A stretch of 64,000 bases of DNA, from assembly GCF_002835665.1 (NCBI RefSeq), contig NZ_PIZV01000034.1, positions 34,310 to 98,309 on the forward strand. Reading direction: 5' to 3'. Each line of letters starts with the position of its first letter. Positions within the stretch are counted from its first letter, which is position 1. Positions 44,540-53,438 of the stretch are shown one piece after another. The notes beneath the pieces are model-generated. The model was not told the origin of the DNA. It made no database searches and saw only the letters and a program-made list of their open reading frames with translations. Both the position numbers and the translations under genes were made by a program. Origin of the DNA: Chryseobacterium sp. PMSZPI. Lineage in GTDB: Bacteria > Bacteroidota > Bacteroidia > Flavobacteriales > Weeksellaceae.

Positions 44540-45556
44540 TCAATCATAATTCTTATCCAGGATATTGTCTATATCATTTTCATGTACTGATTTTTTCCTG
44601 AAATAAGCAATAGCATCTTCAGCATCTTTATCGAAACCATTGTCTTTCCAAACTTTCATATTTTTCGGGGTACATATTCCTATCTCCACAAAATACCTCA
44701 TCATGGGAGCCATAATTTTAGAGTTTATTCTTTTTCTGTTTTCGGAATTGAGTAAAGTCGGAATGAGTTCTTTATAATTTCTAAATGCTTTATCTTTAAA
44801 TCCTACCCGGGAGTAGACCACTATACTGGATATAGACATATCCAACATACTTCGAAGCAAAGGAGCCGTAATTTCTTGTGCTTCCAATAAAAATTCAGGA
44901 ACCACATCAATAAATTCCCGAATCATATTCTTCCCCCACTCTATATGTCTTGCTTCTTCTTTATGATGTTCTACTGCAACAGCTCTGGATAATCTGGAAA
45001 TCTCTTTACTATTACAATCTTCCATAGCATTATTTTCTGCAAGCCATTCAATTAAAATAGTCAGATAAATTGCTTTAAGCGGAAATTCTGACATGGAAGC
45101 ATTATGGCTATATATTTCCCTTAAATTCAATGGAACAGGGAACGGTGTAATATTAAAGTAGTTCATAGCTTTTCTGAACACCATGGCATGAACAATCTCT
45201 TCTTTACAAAAATGATGCATATACTTTACCACTTCCGGAAATTTTTTTAGAGAACCATGATTAACAATCTTCATATAATATTCCGAAACCAGATTCTCAA
45301 ATACAATAAATGTATACCACCATGAACCTGTTTCATAGACAGATAAAAGTCTTCTTTCTTCTTCAGAAGCAAGGTCATAATATAAAGTTCCATAAATTGA
45401 AATATTTTCTCTCTTTTTAAGCCATACATTATCAACAGGCTCATCCCATGGATGATCCAGAAGCAAGCTCATCTGTTTTTTTTCAGAAGCTTCATTAAGT
45501 TTATGTAAGAGATTTAAAAATTTGGGACTTAATGTTTTTTTCTTTATTTGATTCAT
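44540..45556 (-). CDS. AurF-like diiron oxygenase (ferritin-like fold)
   Basis: 338 residues, mostly helical. The metal ligands fit the AurF/CmlI pattern in order and spacing: Glu87 (VFENL), Glu120-xx-His123 (KEEIVHAM), Glu170 or Glu174 (IEWLAENN), then His197-xxx-Glu201-xx-His204 (HHKEEARHIEW). Known members use dioxygen to oxidise aryl amines, but the family is wide and other members hydroxylate or desaturate carrier-bound substrates. The start overlaps the FAD oxidoreductase stop by 4 bases. I infer oxidation of the ACP-bound acyl chain; an amine substrate is also possible. Confidence 0.83.
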   Translation of the reverse strand: MNQIKKKTLSPKFLNLLHKLNEASEKKQMSLLLDHPWDEPVDNVWLKKRENISIYGTLYYDLASEEERRLLSVYETGSWWYTFIVFENLVSEYYMKIVNHGSLKKFPEVVKYMHHFCKEEIVHAMVFRKAMNYFNITPFPVPLNLREIYSHNASMSEFPLKAIYLTILIEWLAENNAMEDCNSKEISRLSRAVAVEHHKEEARHIEWGKNMIREFIDVVPEFLLEAQEITAPLLRSMLDMSISSIVVYSRVGFKDKAFRNYKELIPTLLNSENRKRINSKIMAPMMRYFVEIGICTPKNMKVWKDNGFDKDAEDAIAYFRKKSVHENDIDNILDKNYD

Positions 45557-47040
45557 ACTTTAGTGTTTTTACTCAATAATTTACCTTGTGTAAAGCCAAA
45601 ACACATTGCGGTTTCATATCCCGGGCCTCCTGCCCAGGTACTGACCAATTTGATTTTATCATTGGGAAAGTTACTCAGCAGATTCAGATTGACTTTGGGA
45701 AGCATTTTATAAGCAAAGGCAGATCCTTTAGTAGCAAGGGTGAACTTATAGTTTGTCTTAGGAGTTGACGACTCTATATATATTAATTTACCTTCCAGCT
45801 TTGGAAATGTCGCAAGTACTCTTTTAATAAATTTATTCTGAATTTTTTGTTTTCGCTTTATATATTCATCTTCGGAAAGATGGAACCATCGATCGCCATG
45901 ATCTAGCATAACAAGTTGTAAAACATAGCCTCCTTCTGGATCAAATCTATGATAATTACTCACACTCAATGTAAAAAGATCATAATATCTATCATTTTCA
46001 AAATCATTCTGAGTGAAGTTATCACCAGAGTCTGATACCAAAAGATATTCAGGGGAAAATATATCAACATCCTCAGGGGGCACTGATATGACAATGTATA
46101 CACAAAAGTGCCCCCATCCTACTTCGAAATTCCTGATAATATCCTTGAAGTTGTCAACGTATTCTTCACTATTCAACATTTTCAAAACATCTTCCGGTGG
46201 GCATGTTGCAATGACCTGTTGAGCTTTAATAGTGTTTTTCCGGGTTTTGATAAGCATATGCTCACCATGATCTTCCATTTCATAAACCGGATTCTTTTTT
46301 AACAGAACCCCACCATGGTTTAGAAATTCTTCAAGTAAAAGATCAGAAAGACGCTGTCCTGTTCCTTTTACATAGGCCTGACCACCATAAAACATTGCGT
46401 ACAAACAATGAAGAAAATAAAAAGCGTTAACCTCATTAGAGATAGAACCCGAATAGATAGCAATAGGACTAAGAACTTCAATAATATCTTTTCCCTTAAA
46501 GATGATTTCAAAATATTCCCTCGCTGTTATCTTTGATAAATTCCTGCTTTCCCTAAGAATATCTTTATTTATGGTATACTCATTAATCAATCTTCTAAAA
46601 AACATATAATGCTGATATCCATGGGTCTCTATATCTTTAAAAAGCCTTTCTATCCCCGAGATTTCATCAGGAAAACAAATCATAAGTGTCTCTTTAATTT
46701 CCGACGGCTCCGACGGAATCCTAATAAAGTCTCCTTTATACACAACTGTTCCAATTTCCTCATGAAATTTAAATTCATCCAATAATGAATGAAGTCCCAG
46801 CCTGTTTAACGTATTCCATAAGTTTCCTATCTCTTTCCTAAGTCCACTAACTTTATGCTGGCTACAGTCAAATACATATTTTCTTTTATTTCTATAAAAG
46901 TTGGTAGCATATCCCCCTACTTTATGGTGTGCTTCACTAATAACAACAGAACGGCCTTCCATAACGGCAGTCAGCCCATACATAAGACCACAAAGTCCCG
47001 CTCCTATTACAAGATCATCGGTATCGAAATTTTTAATCAT
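45553..47040 (-). CDS. FAD-dependent oxidoreductase, CrtI / phytoene-desaturase-like
   Basis: 495 residues. The N-terminal dinucleotide site is VIGAGLCGLMYG, followed by an ISEAHHKVGGYA segment typical of the carotenoid desaturase / retinol saturase group. A C-terminal WAGGPGYETAMCFG segment is also of this family. Members desaturate or isomerise long conjugated chains using FAD. Located between the ACP and the diiron gene, it most likely acts on the polyene-like acyl chain. A carotenoid role is less likely because no other carotenoid gene is nearby. Confidence 0.85.
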   Translation of the reverse strand: MIKNFDTDDLVIGAGLCGLMYGLTAVMEGRSVVISEAHHKVGGYATNFYRNKRKYVFDCSQHKVSGLRKEIGNLWNTLNRLGLHSLLDEFKFHEEIGTVVYKGDFIRIPSEPSEIKETLMICFPDEISGIERLFKDIETHGYQHYMFFRRLINEYTINKDILRESRNLSKITAREYFEIIFKGKDIIEVLSPIAIYSGSISNEVNAFYFLHCLYAMFYGGQAYVKGTGQRLSDLLLEEFLNHGGVLLKKNPVYEMEDHGEHMLIKTRKNTIKAQQVIATCPPEDVLKMLNSEEYVDNFKDIIRNFEVGWGHFCVYIVISVPPEDVDIFSPEYLLVSDSGDNFTQNDFENDRYYDLFTLSVSNYHRFDPEGGYVLQLVMLDHGDRWFHLSEDEYIKRKQKIQNKFIKRVLATFPKLEGKLIYIESSTPKTNYKFTLATKGSAFAYKMLPKVNLNLLSNFPNDKIKLVSTWAGGPGYETAMCFGFTQGKLLSKNTKV

Positions 47041-47135
47041 CTGTTTGTGTCAGATTATAAGTATTGTCAAGTTCATTTGTCCCAATCCCTACCTATACTA
47101 TTTTATTTTTTAAAAAAACTAGAAACTGTGTAGGA

Positions 47136-47384
47136 TTAATAAGCTAATTCATTCTCCAGAATTTTAACAATATCTTTTGGAGTAGTCATATTAGCTAGAA
47201 GTTCTTCATCCAGACTAACCTGAAAATTCCTTTCCAATTCTACTAATACTTCCAGTCCCATTAGAGATGTCATACCCATATCGTGCAAAAGATTAGTATC
47301 TGGCTGTATATTTTTAGGATCACATTCTGTAATATCTCCTAGAATCTCGTATACTTTTTCAAATAATTTTTCTTGATTTTGCAT
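47136..47384 (-). CDS. Acyl carrier protein of the acyl operon
   Basis: 82 residues and acidic. The phosphopantetheine site is Ser40 in HDMGMTSLMGLE; the usual DSL is replaced by TSL. It is the first gene of the operon and should carry the chain built by the KS/CLF, KR and DH proteins that follow. A gap of 95 bases separates it from the FAD oxidoreductase gene. No phosphopantetheinyl transferase is in the window. Confidence 0.92.
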   Translation of the reverse strand: MQNQEKLFEKVYEILGDITECDPKNIQPDTNLLHDMGMTSLMGLEVLVELERNFQVSLDEELLANMTTPKDIVKILENELAY

Positions 47385-47846
47385 AAATTGTAATTCTTTT
47401 TGTTAAACTAAAATATTTTTTGAACAACTGAATACTAAGGCAGTATTTATTTTTTTCCAAATATACAATTAAATACAATAAAAAAAATCAAATCCCCAAA
47501 ATTAATCACCATACATTGAATTTATACACGAATATCCGTAATAAAATCTATAAAATCATAAAATCTACAAAATATTTTAATGAATATATTCAATTTTTAT
47601 CAATTATTTTGGTAGTGAAAAGATTGTACAATGGATCTAAGAATAATTGAGGTAAAGTAGGAGTACATCTATCAACAGTGTGGAAGTACTACCTGTTTTA
47701 ACCTGTCATAGGGAATAGATCAGAAAGAAATGTTCTAATTTCCAGGTTTTGAGTTTGATTTGTTTTTAGCTTTTTCAGAACCGCATAAAAACAAAAATTG
47801 CTGTAATATATATTACAGCAATTATACTATTATCATTTGATGATTG
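47385..47846. other. Intergenic region between acyl operon and tRNA-Asp
   Basis: The first 80 or so bases hold the leader and candidate promoter of the ACP operon. The rest (about 47500-47840) is AT-rich and has no frame, RNA gene or repeat that I can support. Any coding remnant here is too short to identify. Confidence 0.5.
47458..47492 (-). promoter_or_regulatory. Candidate Bacteroidota promoter of the acyl operon
   Basis: On the minus strand TATATTTG (47458-47465) matches the -7 consensus TAnnTTTG. TTTG at 47489-47492 lies 23 bases upstream, at the long end of the spacing known for -33 elements. It would start transcripts about 70 bases before the ACP start. Confidence 0.4.
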
Positions 47847-47920
47847 CGATCCGGACGGGACTCGAACCCGCGACCTCCGCCGTGACAGGGCGGCATTCTA
47901 ACCAGCTGAACTACCGGATC
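47847..47920 (-). tRNA. tRNA-Asp (anticodon GTC)
   Basis: On the minus strand a 74-base cloverleaf is visible. The acceptor stem is GATCCGG/CCGGATC with discriminator G. The D arm contains AGTTCAGCTGGTTAGAAT, the anticodon stem GCCGCC/GGCGGA surrounds loop CTGTCAC (anticodon GTC), and the T arm has GGTTCGAGTCC. CCA is not encoded. Confidence 0.96.
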
Positions 47921-47992
47921 ATGATGTAAAGAACTTGTTTCTTTTTCGTGATGGCAAAATTACACCTTTTTTTGTTATCTACAAATTATTTT

Positions 47993-48026
47993 CAAAAAAA
48001 ATGTCTCCCAATACCGGAAGACATTC
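47993..48026 (-). terminator. Terminator of trxA
   Basis: On the minus strand AATGTCT pairs with AGACATT around a 12-base loop and is followed by eight T. It sits 20 bases after the thioredoxin stop. Confidence 0.8.
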
Positions 48027-48044
48027 ATTATCAAACTTATTTTT

Positions 48045-48362
48045 TTATAAGTGAGCACTTAATTTTTCAGCGATTACATCTTTTGGAGCTACACCTACTA
48101 ATTTATCTACTACTTCTCCATTTTTAAAAATAAGAACTGTAGGGATGTTTCTGATACCGTACTGCATTGAAATTTCCTGGTTGTTATCTACATCCACTTT
48201 TCCTACTACTGCTTTTCCTTCAAAATCTGATGCCACTTCTTCGATGATTGGTCCTAGTGTTCTACAAGGTCCACACCATACTGCCCAGAAGTCTACTAAT
48301 ACGGGTTTATCTGATTTTAAAACCGTATCCTGAAATGAGCTGTCCGTAATTTCTAAAGCCAT
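48045..48362 (-). CDS. trxA: Thioredoxin
   Basis: 105 residues, the usual length of a cytosolic thioredoxin. The active-site motif is WCGPC in VDFWAVWCGPCRTL, and the cis-Pro is in RNIPTVLIF. It reduces protein disulfides with electrons from thioredoxin reductase. It is a single-gene unit with its own terminator. Confidence 0.97.
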   Translation of the reverse strand: MALEITDSSFQDTVLKSDKPVLVDFWAVWCGPCRTLGPIIEEVASDFEGKAVVGKVDVDNNQEISMQYGIRNIPTVLIFKNGEVVDKLVGVAPKDVIAEKLSAHL

Positions 48363-48447
48363 TTTTGTTTCTTTTATTTTAATTAATATTATATTCTTGT
48401 TTCAATCGTTATTGAATGTTCAAAATTACGATTTTTACATCATAAGA

Positions 48448-49623
48448 CTATCTATGCTCAACATTAGTTTTTTCTATAGTATAGTCCTTTGATATCTCTT
48501 TTAAAGCATCTACTAATGCGTCAATATCTGCCCTGGTTGTCATATGGCTGAAAGAAATACGTAACGGAGTACAATGATCCATTTCATCTTCAGAAAGAAC
48601 CATCATCATAACCATTGAAGGTTTAGATGCTCCTGAAGAACATGCACTTCCCTGAGAAATGGCAATTCCTTTCATATCCAATTGAAGACCAATGAGTGGA
48701 TTTTTATATGGCAATAATGCACTTAGTACTGTATAAAGACTATTTTCTTTTTCAGCACTTCTTCCGTTGAATTTTATCCCTTCAATTTCGGCAGTAAGTC
48801 TTTCAATAGCATAATCTTTGATTTCCTGCATATGGTTGGTATATTCTTCCATATGATTCAGAGAAAGTTCTAGTGCCTTCCCAAGTCCTACAATACCGCA
48901 AACATTTTCAGTCCCCGCTCTCAGACTTCTTTCTTGCGGGCCTCCTGTAATGATCCCCTTTAATCCGGTCGCTTTTCTGATAAAAGCAAAACCTGACCCC
49001 TTCGGACCATGGAATTTATGAGCACTGCAAGAAGCAAAATCTACAGGAATATCAGATAAATCAAGGTTCATATGAGCCATCGTTTGTACTGTATCCGAAT
49101 GGAAAAGAGCGTTATGTTCTTTACAAAGCTCGGCCACTTTTTTAAGATTGATAATGTTTCCGATTTCGTTGTTGGCATGCATTAAGCTCACCAACGTTTT
49201 TTTATCTGAAGCTTTTAATAATTCTTCTAATTTAGCAAGATCAATATCTCCTTTTTCATTAGGACGGATGTAATTCACTTCTACGCCTTTCCTACTTTTC
49301 ATATCCAAAATACTCTCTGAAACGCATTTATGTTCCAAAGGAGAGCTTATGATCCTTTCCACTCCAAGGTGTTCTACTGAGGACTTGATGATCATATTAT
49401 TTGATTCTGTACCACAGGAAGTAAAAATGATTTCAGCAGGAGTTACATGAAGATAGTCTGCAACCTGTCTTCTTACGTTTTCGATAAGGATTTTGGCTTC
49501 CTGACCAAAGCTATGAGTTGAAGACGGATTTCCGAAATTCATCTTCATCGTACCAACCATTGCATCTATAACTTCTTCTGCAAGAGGAGTAGTTGCGGCA
49601 TTATCTAAATATATTTTATCCAT
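48448..49623 (-). CDS. Cysteine desulfurase (NifS/IscS family)
   Basis: 391 residues, a PLP enzyme of aminotransferase class V. It starts YLDNAATTPLAEEV. The PLP Lys is in SAHKFHGPKGSGF, and the catalytic Cys is in the loop GSACSSGASKPS. It takes sulfur from cysteine for Fe-S clusters and thiolated tRNA. No iscU or sufE gene is adjacent, so the pathway branch cannot be decided here. Confidence 0.93.
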   Translation of the reverse strand: MDKIYLDNAATTPLAEEVIDAMVGTMKMNFGNPSSTHSFGQEAKILIENVRRQVADYLHVTPAEIIFTSCGTESNNMIIKSSVEHLGVERIISSPLEHKCVSESILDMKSRKGVEVNYIRPNEKGDIDLAKLEELLKASDKKTLVSLMHANNEIGNIINLKKVAELCKEHNALFHSDTVQTMAHMNLDLSDIPVDFASCSAHKFHGPKGSGFAFIRKATGLKGIITGGPQERSLRAGTENVCGIVGLGKALELSLNHMEEYTNHMQEIKDYAIERLTAEIEGIKFNGRSAEKENSLYTVLSALLPYKNPLIGLQLDMKGIAISQGSACSSGASKPSMVMMMVLSEDEMDHCTPLRISFSHMTTRADIDALVDALKEISKDYTIEKTNVEHR

Positions 49624-49729
49624 TGTTATTTTGAATATTTTAATTCTACGGAGGTAAACTGATAATCTGAGGGAACTGTTAAAAAAAGATTAGCAGCCTT
49701 TTCATTTTTTATACTTTTATGAGCCAAAA

Positions 49730-50317
49730 TTAATGAAAAAATTGGTAATGTCCCTCATTTGCCCACTTCAACATCGGTCGATCTCCCGAAGTATCGCCAA
49801 ATGCAATAATTTTATCGTACTTAGAATCGTTAATTTGTTCTTTTATTCTCACCAGTTTTTCTTTCCCATTGCAGTTTTTACCTATAAAATTTCCTGTAAA
49901 AATGCCGTTTTTAAACTCTGCACGGGTAGAAACCAACTGCATTTTCAATTCTTCGGCAAAAGGTTTTACCCAGATATCTAATGAAGCTGTAACCAATAAA
50001 CTTTGTGTATTACTCCTATCGATATTTTTTATAAAGTCTAAAGCATTCTCCCTCACAATTTTAGGATAATGATGCTCAAAGAATTGTTTAGATTTTAATT
50101 CAATTTTTTCCTGAGTCTGCCCTTTCAGAATAGATCCTATAAAACTCTTTTTAACCTTTTCAGTTTCAGCCAATTTTAGCTTTAATAGAATAAAAAGTGG
50201 TACGTGCTTTAAAAATTGTATCCGGTATTTTGTGGAATCGTAGAATTTAAGATACATAAACATAGTATCCTTATACGTCAAGGTTCCGTCAAAATCAAAA
50301 CAATACAACTTTTTCAT
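49730..50317 (-). CDS. HAD-family phosphatase (HAD-IB, phosphoserine-phosphatase-like)
   Basis: 195 residues. Motif I is FDFDGTLTYKDT with Asp8 and Asp10. Motif II Thr/Ser is in LLVTASLD. The acidic motif IV is FGDTSGDRPML. Family IB enzymes remove phosphate from small molecules or lipid-linked sugars. Its stop-to-start gap to the DprE2-like gene is 2 bases, so they are co-transcribed. I infer it removes the 5-phosphate of the polyprenyl-phosphoribose intermediate, a step with no other candidate in this operon. Confidence 0.85.
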   Translation of the reverse strand: MKKLYCFDFDGTLTYKDTMFMYLKFYDSTKYRIQFLKHVPLFILLKLKLAETEKVKKSFIGSILKGQTQEKIELKSKQFFEHHYPKIVRENALDFIKNIDRSNTQSLLVTASLDIWVKPFAEELKMQLVSTRAEFKNGIFTGNFIGKNCNGKEKLVRIKEQINDSKYDKIIAFGDTSGDRPMLKWANEGHYQFFH

Positions 50318-50319
50318 TT

Positions 50320-51045
50320 TTAAAGCTTTAATTTTTTAAATATAAATTCAGGAATATTCCTGATAATCATCATAATAAGACTCCAAACAGGCAAAACATA
50401 CGCCACATTCTTTTGCTTTTTGAATGCTTTATAAATACAAGCTGCCGCTTGTTTTGGTGTTGCAGTCAATTTCCGATTTAAAGGCAGTCCTTCTGTCATT
50501 TTAGTAGCCATGAATCCCGGTTTTACCGTCATAACATGAACTTTCTTATCAAAAAGATAATTTCTAAGACCGCTTAGATAAGCTGTAAAAGCTGCTTTAG
50601 CACTCCCATAAATAAAATTACTTTGCCTTCCCCGATCTCCAGCTACTGAGGAAAGTCCAATAATGGTACCCGATCTTCTGTTTTCAAACTTATGTGCAAA
50701 ATAATTCATGACCGGAATCAACTTTGAATAGTTTATATTGATAATACGTTCTGTATTTTTATTATCATAAAGACCTTCTTCCGTTCCTTCACCCAAATAT
50801 CCTACGGCACAAAATAATACATTTGAATTGATATAATCAAATCTATTGTAATCTATTTCTTTCATCAGATCCAGCTCAATGACTTCAGATTGTTGTAAAA
50901 ACTTCACATCAATATGTGTTGCAAACCTTTCTGTAGTTTCTTTGTTTGAGGTAAAAAGATAAATTTTTTCAAATTTCTCGCCTTCCTGAAGTGCCTTTTC
51001 CACAAAAGCCTGTGCTACTTCAGATGTACTTCCCAGAACTATCAT
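50320..51045 (-). CDS. SDR reductase, DprE2-like (decaprenylphosphoryl-2-keto-ribose reductase)
   Basis: 241 residues. The N-terminal nucleotide site is IVLGSTSEVAQAF, comparable to the GGTSEIG site of DprE2. The catalytic region is GLSSVAGDRGRQSNFIYGSAKAAF, closely like the mycobacterial SSVAGERVRRSNFVYGSTKAG. DprE2 reduces the 2-keto intermediate to decaprenyl-phospho-arabinose. It overlaps the DprE1-like gene by one base. The order UbiA, DprE1, DprE2 in one operon supports the assignment. Confidence 0.85.
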   Translation of the reverse strand: MIVLGSTSEVAQAFVEKALQEGEKFEKIYLFTSNKETTERFATHIDVKFLQQSEVIELDLMKEIDYNRFDYINSNVLFCAVGYLGEGTEEGLYDNKNTERIININYSKLIPVMNYFAHKFENRRSGTIIGLSSVAGDRGRQSNFIYGSAKAAFTAYLSGLRNYLFDKKVHVMTVKPGFMATKMTEGLPLNRKLTATPKQAAACIYKAFKKQKNVAYVLPVWSLIMMIIRNIPEFIFKKLKL

Positions 51046-52364
51046 TATGAGTTGTTATTTATGATTCTTTTGTGCTGTAAAGACACAAATTTAGGACTTT
51101 GAATATTTTTAAGGTAGTTCGTTAATGAAGATCTGCTCATACTGTCTTTCGTAAGGTAAATTCTTCCACCAAATTCCTGAACGATGCTATCAAGCTGATC
51201 TACTAATTTTTTCAGTTTTGAATTCACTTTAAAATCAAGTGCCAGTGTATAACCTTCAATAGGAAACGAGTTGTAAGCCTGATGATTATTTTTACCGAAA
51301 AGCTTTAAAACAGCCAGGAACGAACCATTACCACTTGCAGCAATTGTTTCAAGAATTTTTTTCATTCCTTCTTTTCCACTCTCCTTAGGAATTACCATTT
51401 GATATTGAATAAATCCGGACTTCCCGTAAATTTTATTCCAATCATTAATGGCATCCAGCGGATAAAAGAATGTTTCATAATCAATAAAATTCTTCACCTC
51501 TTTTTTAGACTGTTTTTTATAGTATAACCAATTGAAAATTTTTACTGTCAGAGAATTCAGGACAAACCCAGGAAAATAGAAAGGAACTGTAGGCTCTAAT
51601 TTTTTCTTTAGTCTTAAAGGAGTTCTCCCCAGATTTTGAGGCAGCTCATGTTGAAAGGCATGCTCTCCTCGCATCAAAATACTTCTTCCGATATTTTTCC
51701 CTTTTTGAAGACAATCAATCCAGGCTACCGTATAAGTCCAGTTTTCACTTTCATCAAACAATCTGAAGATTTCATCAAGATTATCAGCCTTAATACTTTC
51801 CTGACGAATGTAGGCCGATTCTATATTTTTAAGTTTAAATTTTGCAGTAAGAATAATTCCTGTAAGTCCCATTCCACCAATGGTAGCCCAAAATTTCTCC
51901 GAATGTTCTTCTCTGGAACAGGTAATAATTTCACCGTTCTCAGTCATTAATTTAAACTCAATAACATATTCTGAAAAGCAACCTTCTGCATGATGATTTT
52001 TCCCATGTACATCTGAAGCAATCGCTCCTCCTACAGAAATAAATTTCGTTCCCGGAGTTACATATAAGAAGTATCCCTGAGGAACCACCACTTCAAGTAC
52101 ATCCGAAAGTAAAACTCCGGACTCACATTCTATCACTCCGTTTAAACGATCAAAACTGATGAATTTATTTAATTTTTTGGTAGAAAATATAGATTCTCCC
52201 AACGAAGCATCCCCATAACATCTACCATTCCCTCTTGCAATGACCTCGTTATGATTGAGTACAAATTCTTTTATCTTTTTGAAGCTGTCCTCAGATCTCA
52301 TTTCTTTTTCTACTACCGGGAAATTACCCCAGTTTGTAACTTTCTGTGTGAAATTCGGCTTCAT
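51045..52364 (-). CDS. FAD-dependent oxidase, DprE1-like (decaprenylphosphoryl-ribose 2-oxidase)
   Basis: 439 residues. The PCMH-type FAD domain has ARGNGRCYGDASLG and SDVHGKNHHAEGCFSEYV. The latter corresponds to the HGKNHH segment typical of DprE1. The C-terminal half is the substrate-cap fold of the ALO/DprE1 group. DprE1 oxidises C2 of polyprenyl-phospho-ribose. Its start overlaps the UbiA stop by 4 bases. The exact polyprenyl carrier in this organism is not known. Confidence 0.87.
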   Translation of the reverse strand: MKPNFTQKVTNWGNFPVVEKEMRSEDSFKKIKEFVLNHNEVIARGNGRCYGDASLGESIFSTKKLNKFISFDRLNGVIECESGVLLSDVLEVVVPQGYFLYVTPGTKFISVGGAIASDVHGKNHHAEGCFSEYVIEFKLMTENGEIITCSREEHSEKFWATIGGMGLTGIILTAKFKLKNIESAYIRQESIKADNLDEIFRLFDESENWTYTVAWIDCLQKGKNIGRSILMRGEHAFQHELPQNLGRTPLRLKKKLEPTVPFYFPGFVLNSLTVKIFNWLYYKKQSKKEVKNFIDYETFFYPLDAINDWNKIYGKSGFIQYQMVIPKESGKEGMKKILETIAASGNGSFLAVLKLFGKNNHQAYNSFPIEGYTLALDFKVNSKLKKLVDQLDSIVQEFGGRIYLTKDSMSRSSLTNYLKNIQSPKFVSLQHKRIINNNS

Positions 52365-53248
52365 TTTTTAAAGTAAATTTGAATTAAAAATGCGGCAACC
52401 CAAAGTAATAGAGTAACCTGAATATAGCGATCTCTATATACAATTTTAGTAGGAGATTCTGTTCTGTTGTACACCAATGTCTGTTGTAAATACCTCAAAA
52501 GAGCAAATACTACAAAAACTACGGTATAAAATACTCTTTCATGAAATCTTGCCTGAACTTCAGGAGATAACGTAAACATCAGATAACAAACAATGGCAAG
52601 CGTTATGGAAATAGACAATGCTATATCTGCAAACTGTACATTATATCCGTCTAACGCCCTTCTCGTTTTGCCGGAAACCTGAGCATTAATAAGCTCTCCT
52701 CTCCTTTTTCCGATAGCCAGTACCAAAGCCAGTACAAAAGTCAGCAAAATAGCCCATTGCGAGATGCTGATTCCGGTGATATATCCGCCAGCCAATACTC
52801 TAAGTACAAATCCTATCGCAATAATAAAGATATCGATAATGGGAACATGTTTTAATCTGAAGGTATAAGCCAGGTTCATCACAATATAAAAAGCGACAAT
52901 AGATCCAAACTTCCATAAAAACTGATGAAAATAAAGTTGGGCAAAGAATACAAGCGCAATATCCGCAACAGTAAGCCCAATAAGGATTCCTATCGCTTTT
53001 GATTTGGAAATGGCTCCACTTGCCAAAGGTCTTCTTCTTTTCTCCGGATGCTTTCTATCCGCTTCAATATCGTTATAATCATTTAGAATGTAAACAACAC
53101 TTGCAGCAAGTGAAAAAATAATAAATGCAAAAATACTTTTAGCAAGTAGGTCTAAGTTGGTAATATTACCTGAAAAAAATAGAGGGACAAATACAAAAAG
53201 GTTTTTCACCCATTGCTCTACACGGAGCAGTTTTAAATATTTCTTCAT
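52361..53248 (-). CDS. UbiA-family decaprenyl-phosphate phosphoribosyltransferase-like membrane protein
   Basis: 295 residues with about eight membrane segments. The first acidic motif is NDYNDIEADRKHPEKRRRPLASG, almost the signature of DPPR synthase (Rv3806c type), which differs from ubiquinone or menaquinone UbiA enzymes. It transfers 5-phosphoribose from PRPP to polyprenyl phosphate. It is the first gene of the four-gene unit ending with the HAD phosphatase. No arabinosyltransferase is in the window. Confidence 0.88.
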   Translation of the reverse strand: MKKYLKLLRVEQWVKNLFVFVPLFFSGNITNLDLLAKSIFAFIIFSLAASVVYILNDYNDIEADRKHPEKRRRPLASGAISKSKAIGILIGLTVADIALVFFAQLYFHQFLWKFGSIVAFYIVMNLAYTFRLKHVPIIDIFIIAIGFVLRVLAGGYITGISISQWAILLTFVLALVLAIGKRRGELINAQVSGKTRRALDGYNVQFADIALSISITLAIVCYLMFTLSPEVQARFHERVFYTVVFVVFALLRYLQQTLVYNRTESPTKIVYRDRYIQVTLLLWVAAFLIQIYFKK

Positions 53249-53385
53249 TTGTTATTTCTTCCGAAATTTATATTTGTTTTTAATGATTATCTGAAATCTT
53301 CATACCTTTTTGTGCTATGAGATAACTTTTAAATCATGAAGGTTCCTACAAAAGTAATGAATTCAAAGTTTACAGCATAAAAATA

Positions 53386-53408
53386 CAAAAAAAACCGCCG
53401 AAGCGGTC
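53386..53408 (-). terminator. Terminator of the lipocalin-OmpA unit
   Basis: On the minus strand ACCGC-TTCG-GCGGT is followed by a run of eight T, with a UUCG tetraloop. It lies about 30 bases after the OmpA-like stop. Confidence 0.88.
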
Positions 53409-53438
53409 TTTTACGAAAATATTTATATGTTAAATTAA

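Noticed and set aside
45553..47040. Carotenoid pathway gene (CrtI)
   Set aside because: The fold fits, but no CrtB, CrtY or CrtZ is near and it overlaps the diiron gene in an ACP-led operon.
40211..47384. Flexirubin pigment cluster
   Set aside because: There is no tyrosine ammonia-lyase, dialkylresorcinol (DarA/DarB) gene, glycosyl/acyltransferase or outer-membrane export set, only a minimal KS/CLF/KR/DH/ACP set.
47500..47840. Possible transposase or gene remnant between the acyl operon and tRNA-Asp, and tRNA as integration site
   Set aside because: No frame with recognisable similarity could be read, and no direct repeat of the tRNA 3' end or integrase was seen.
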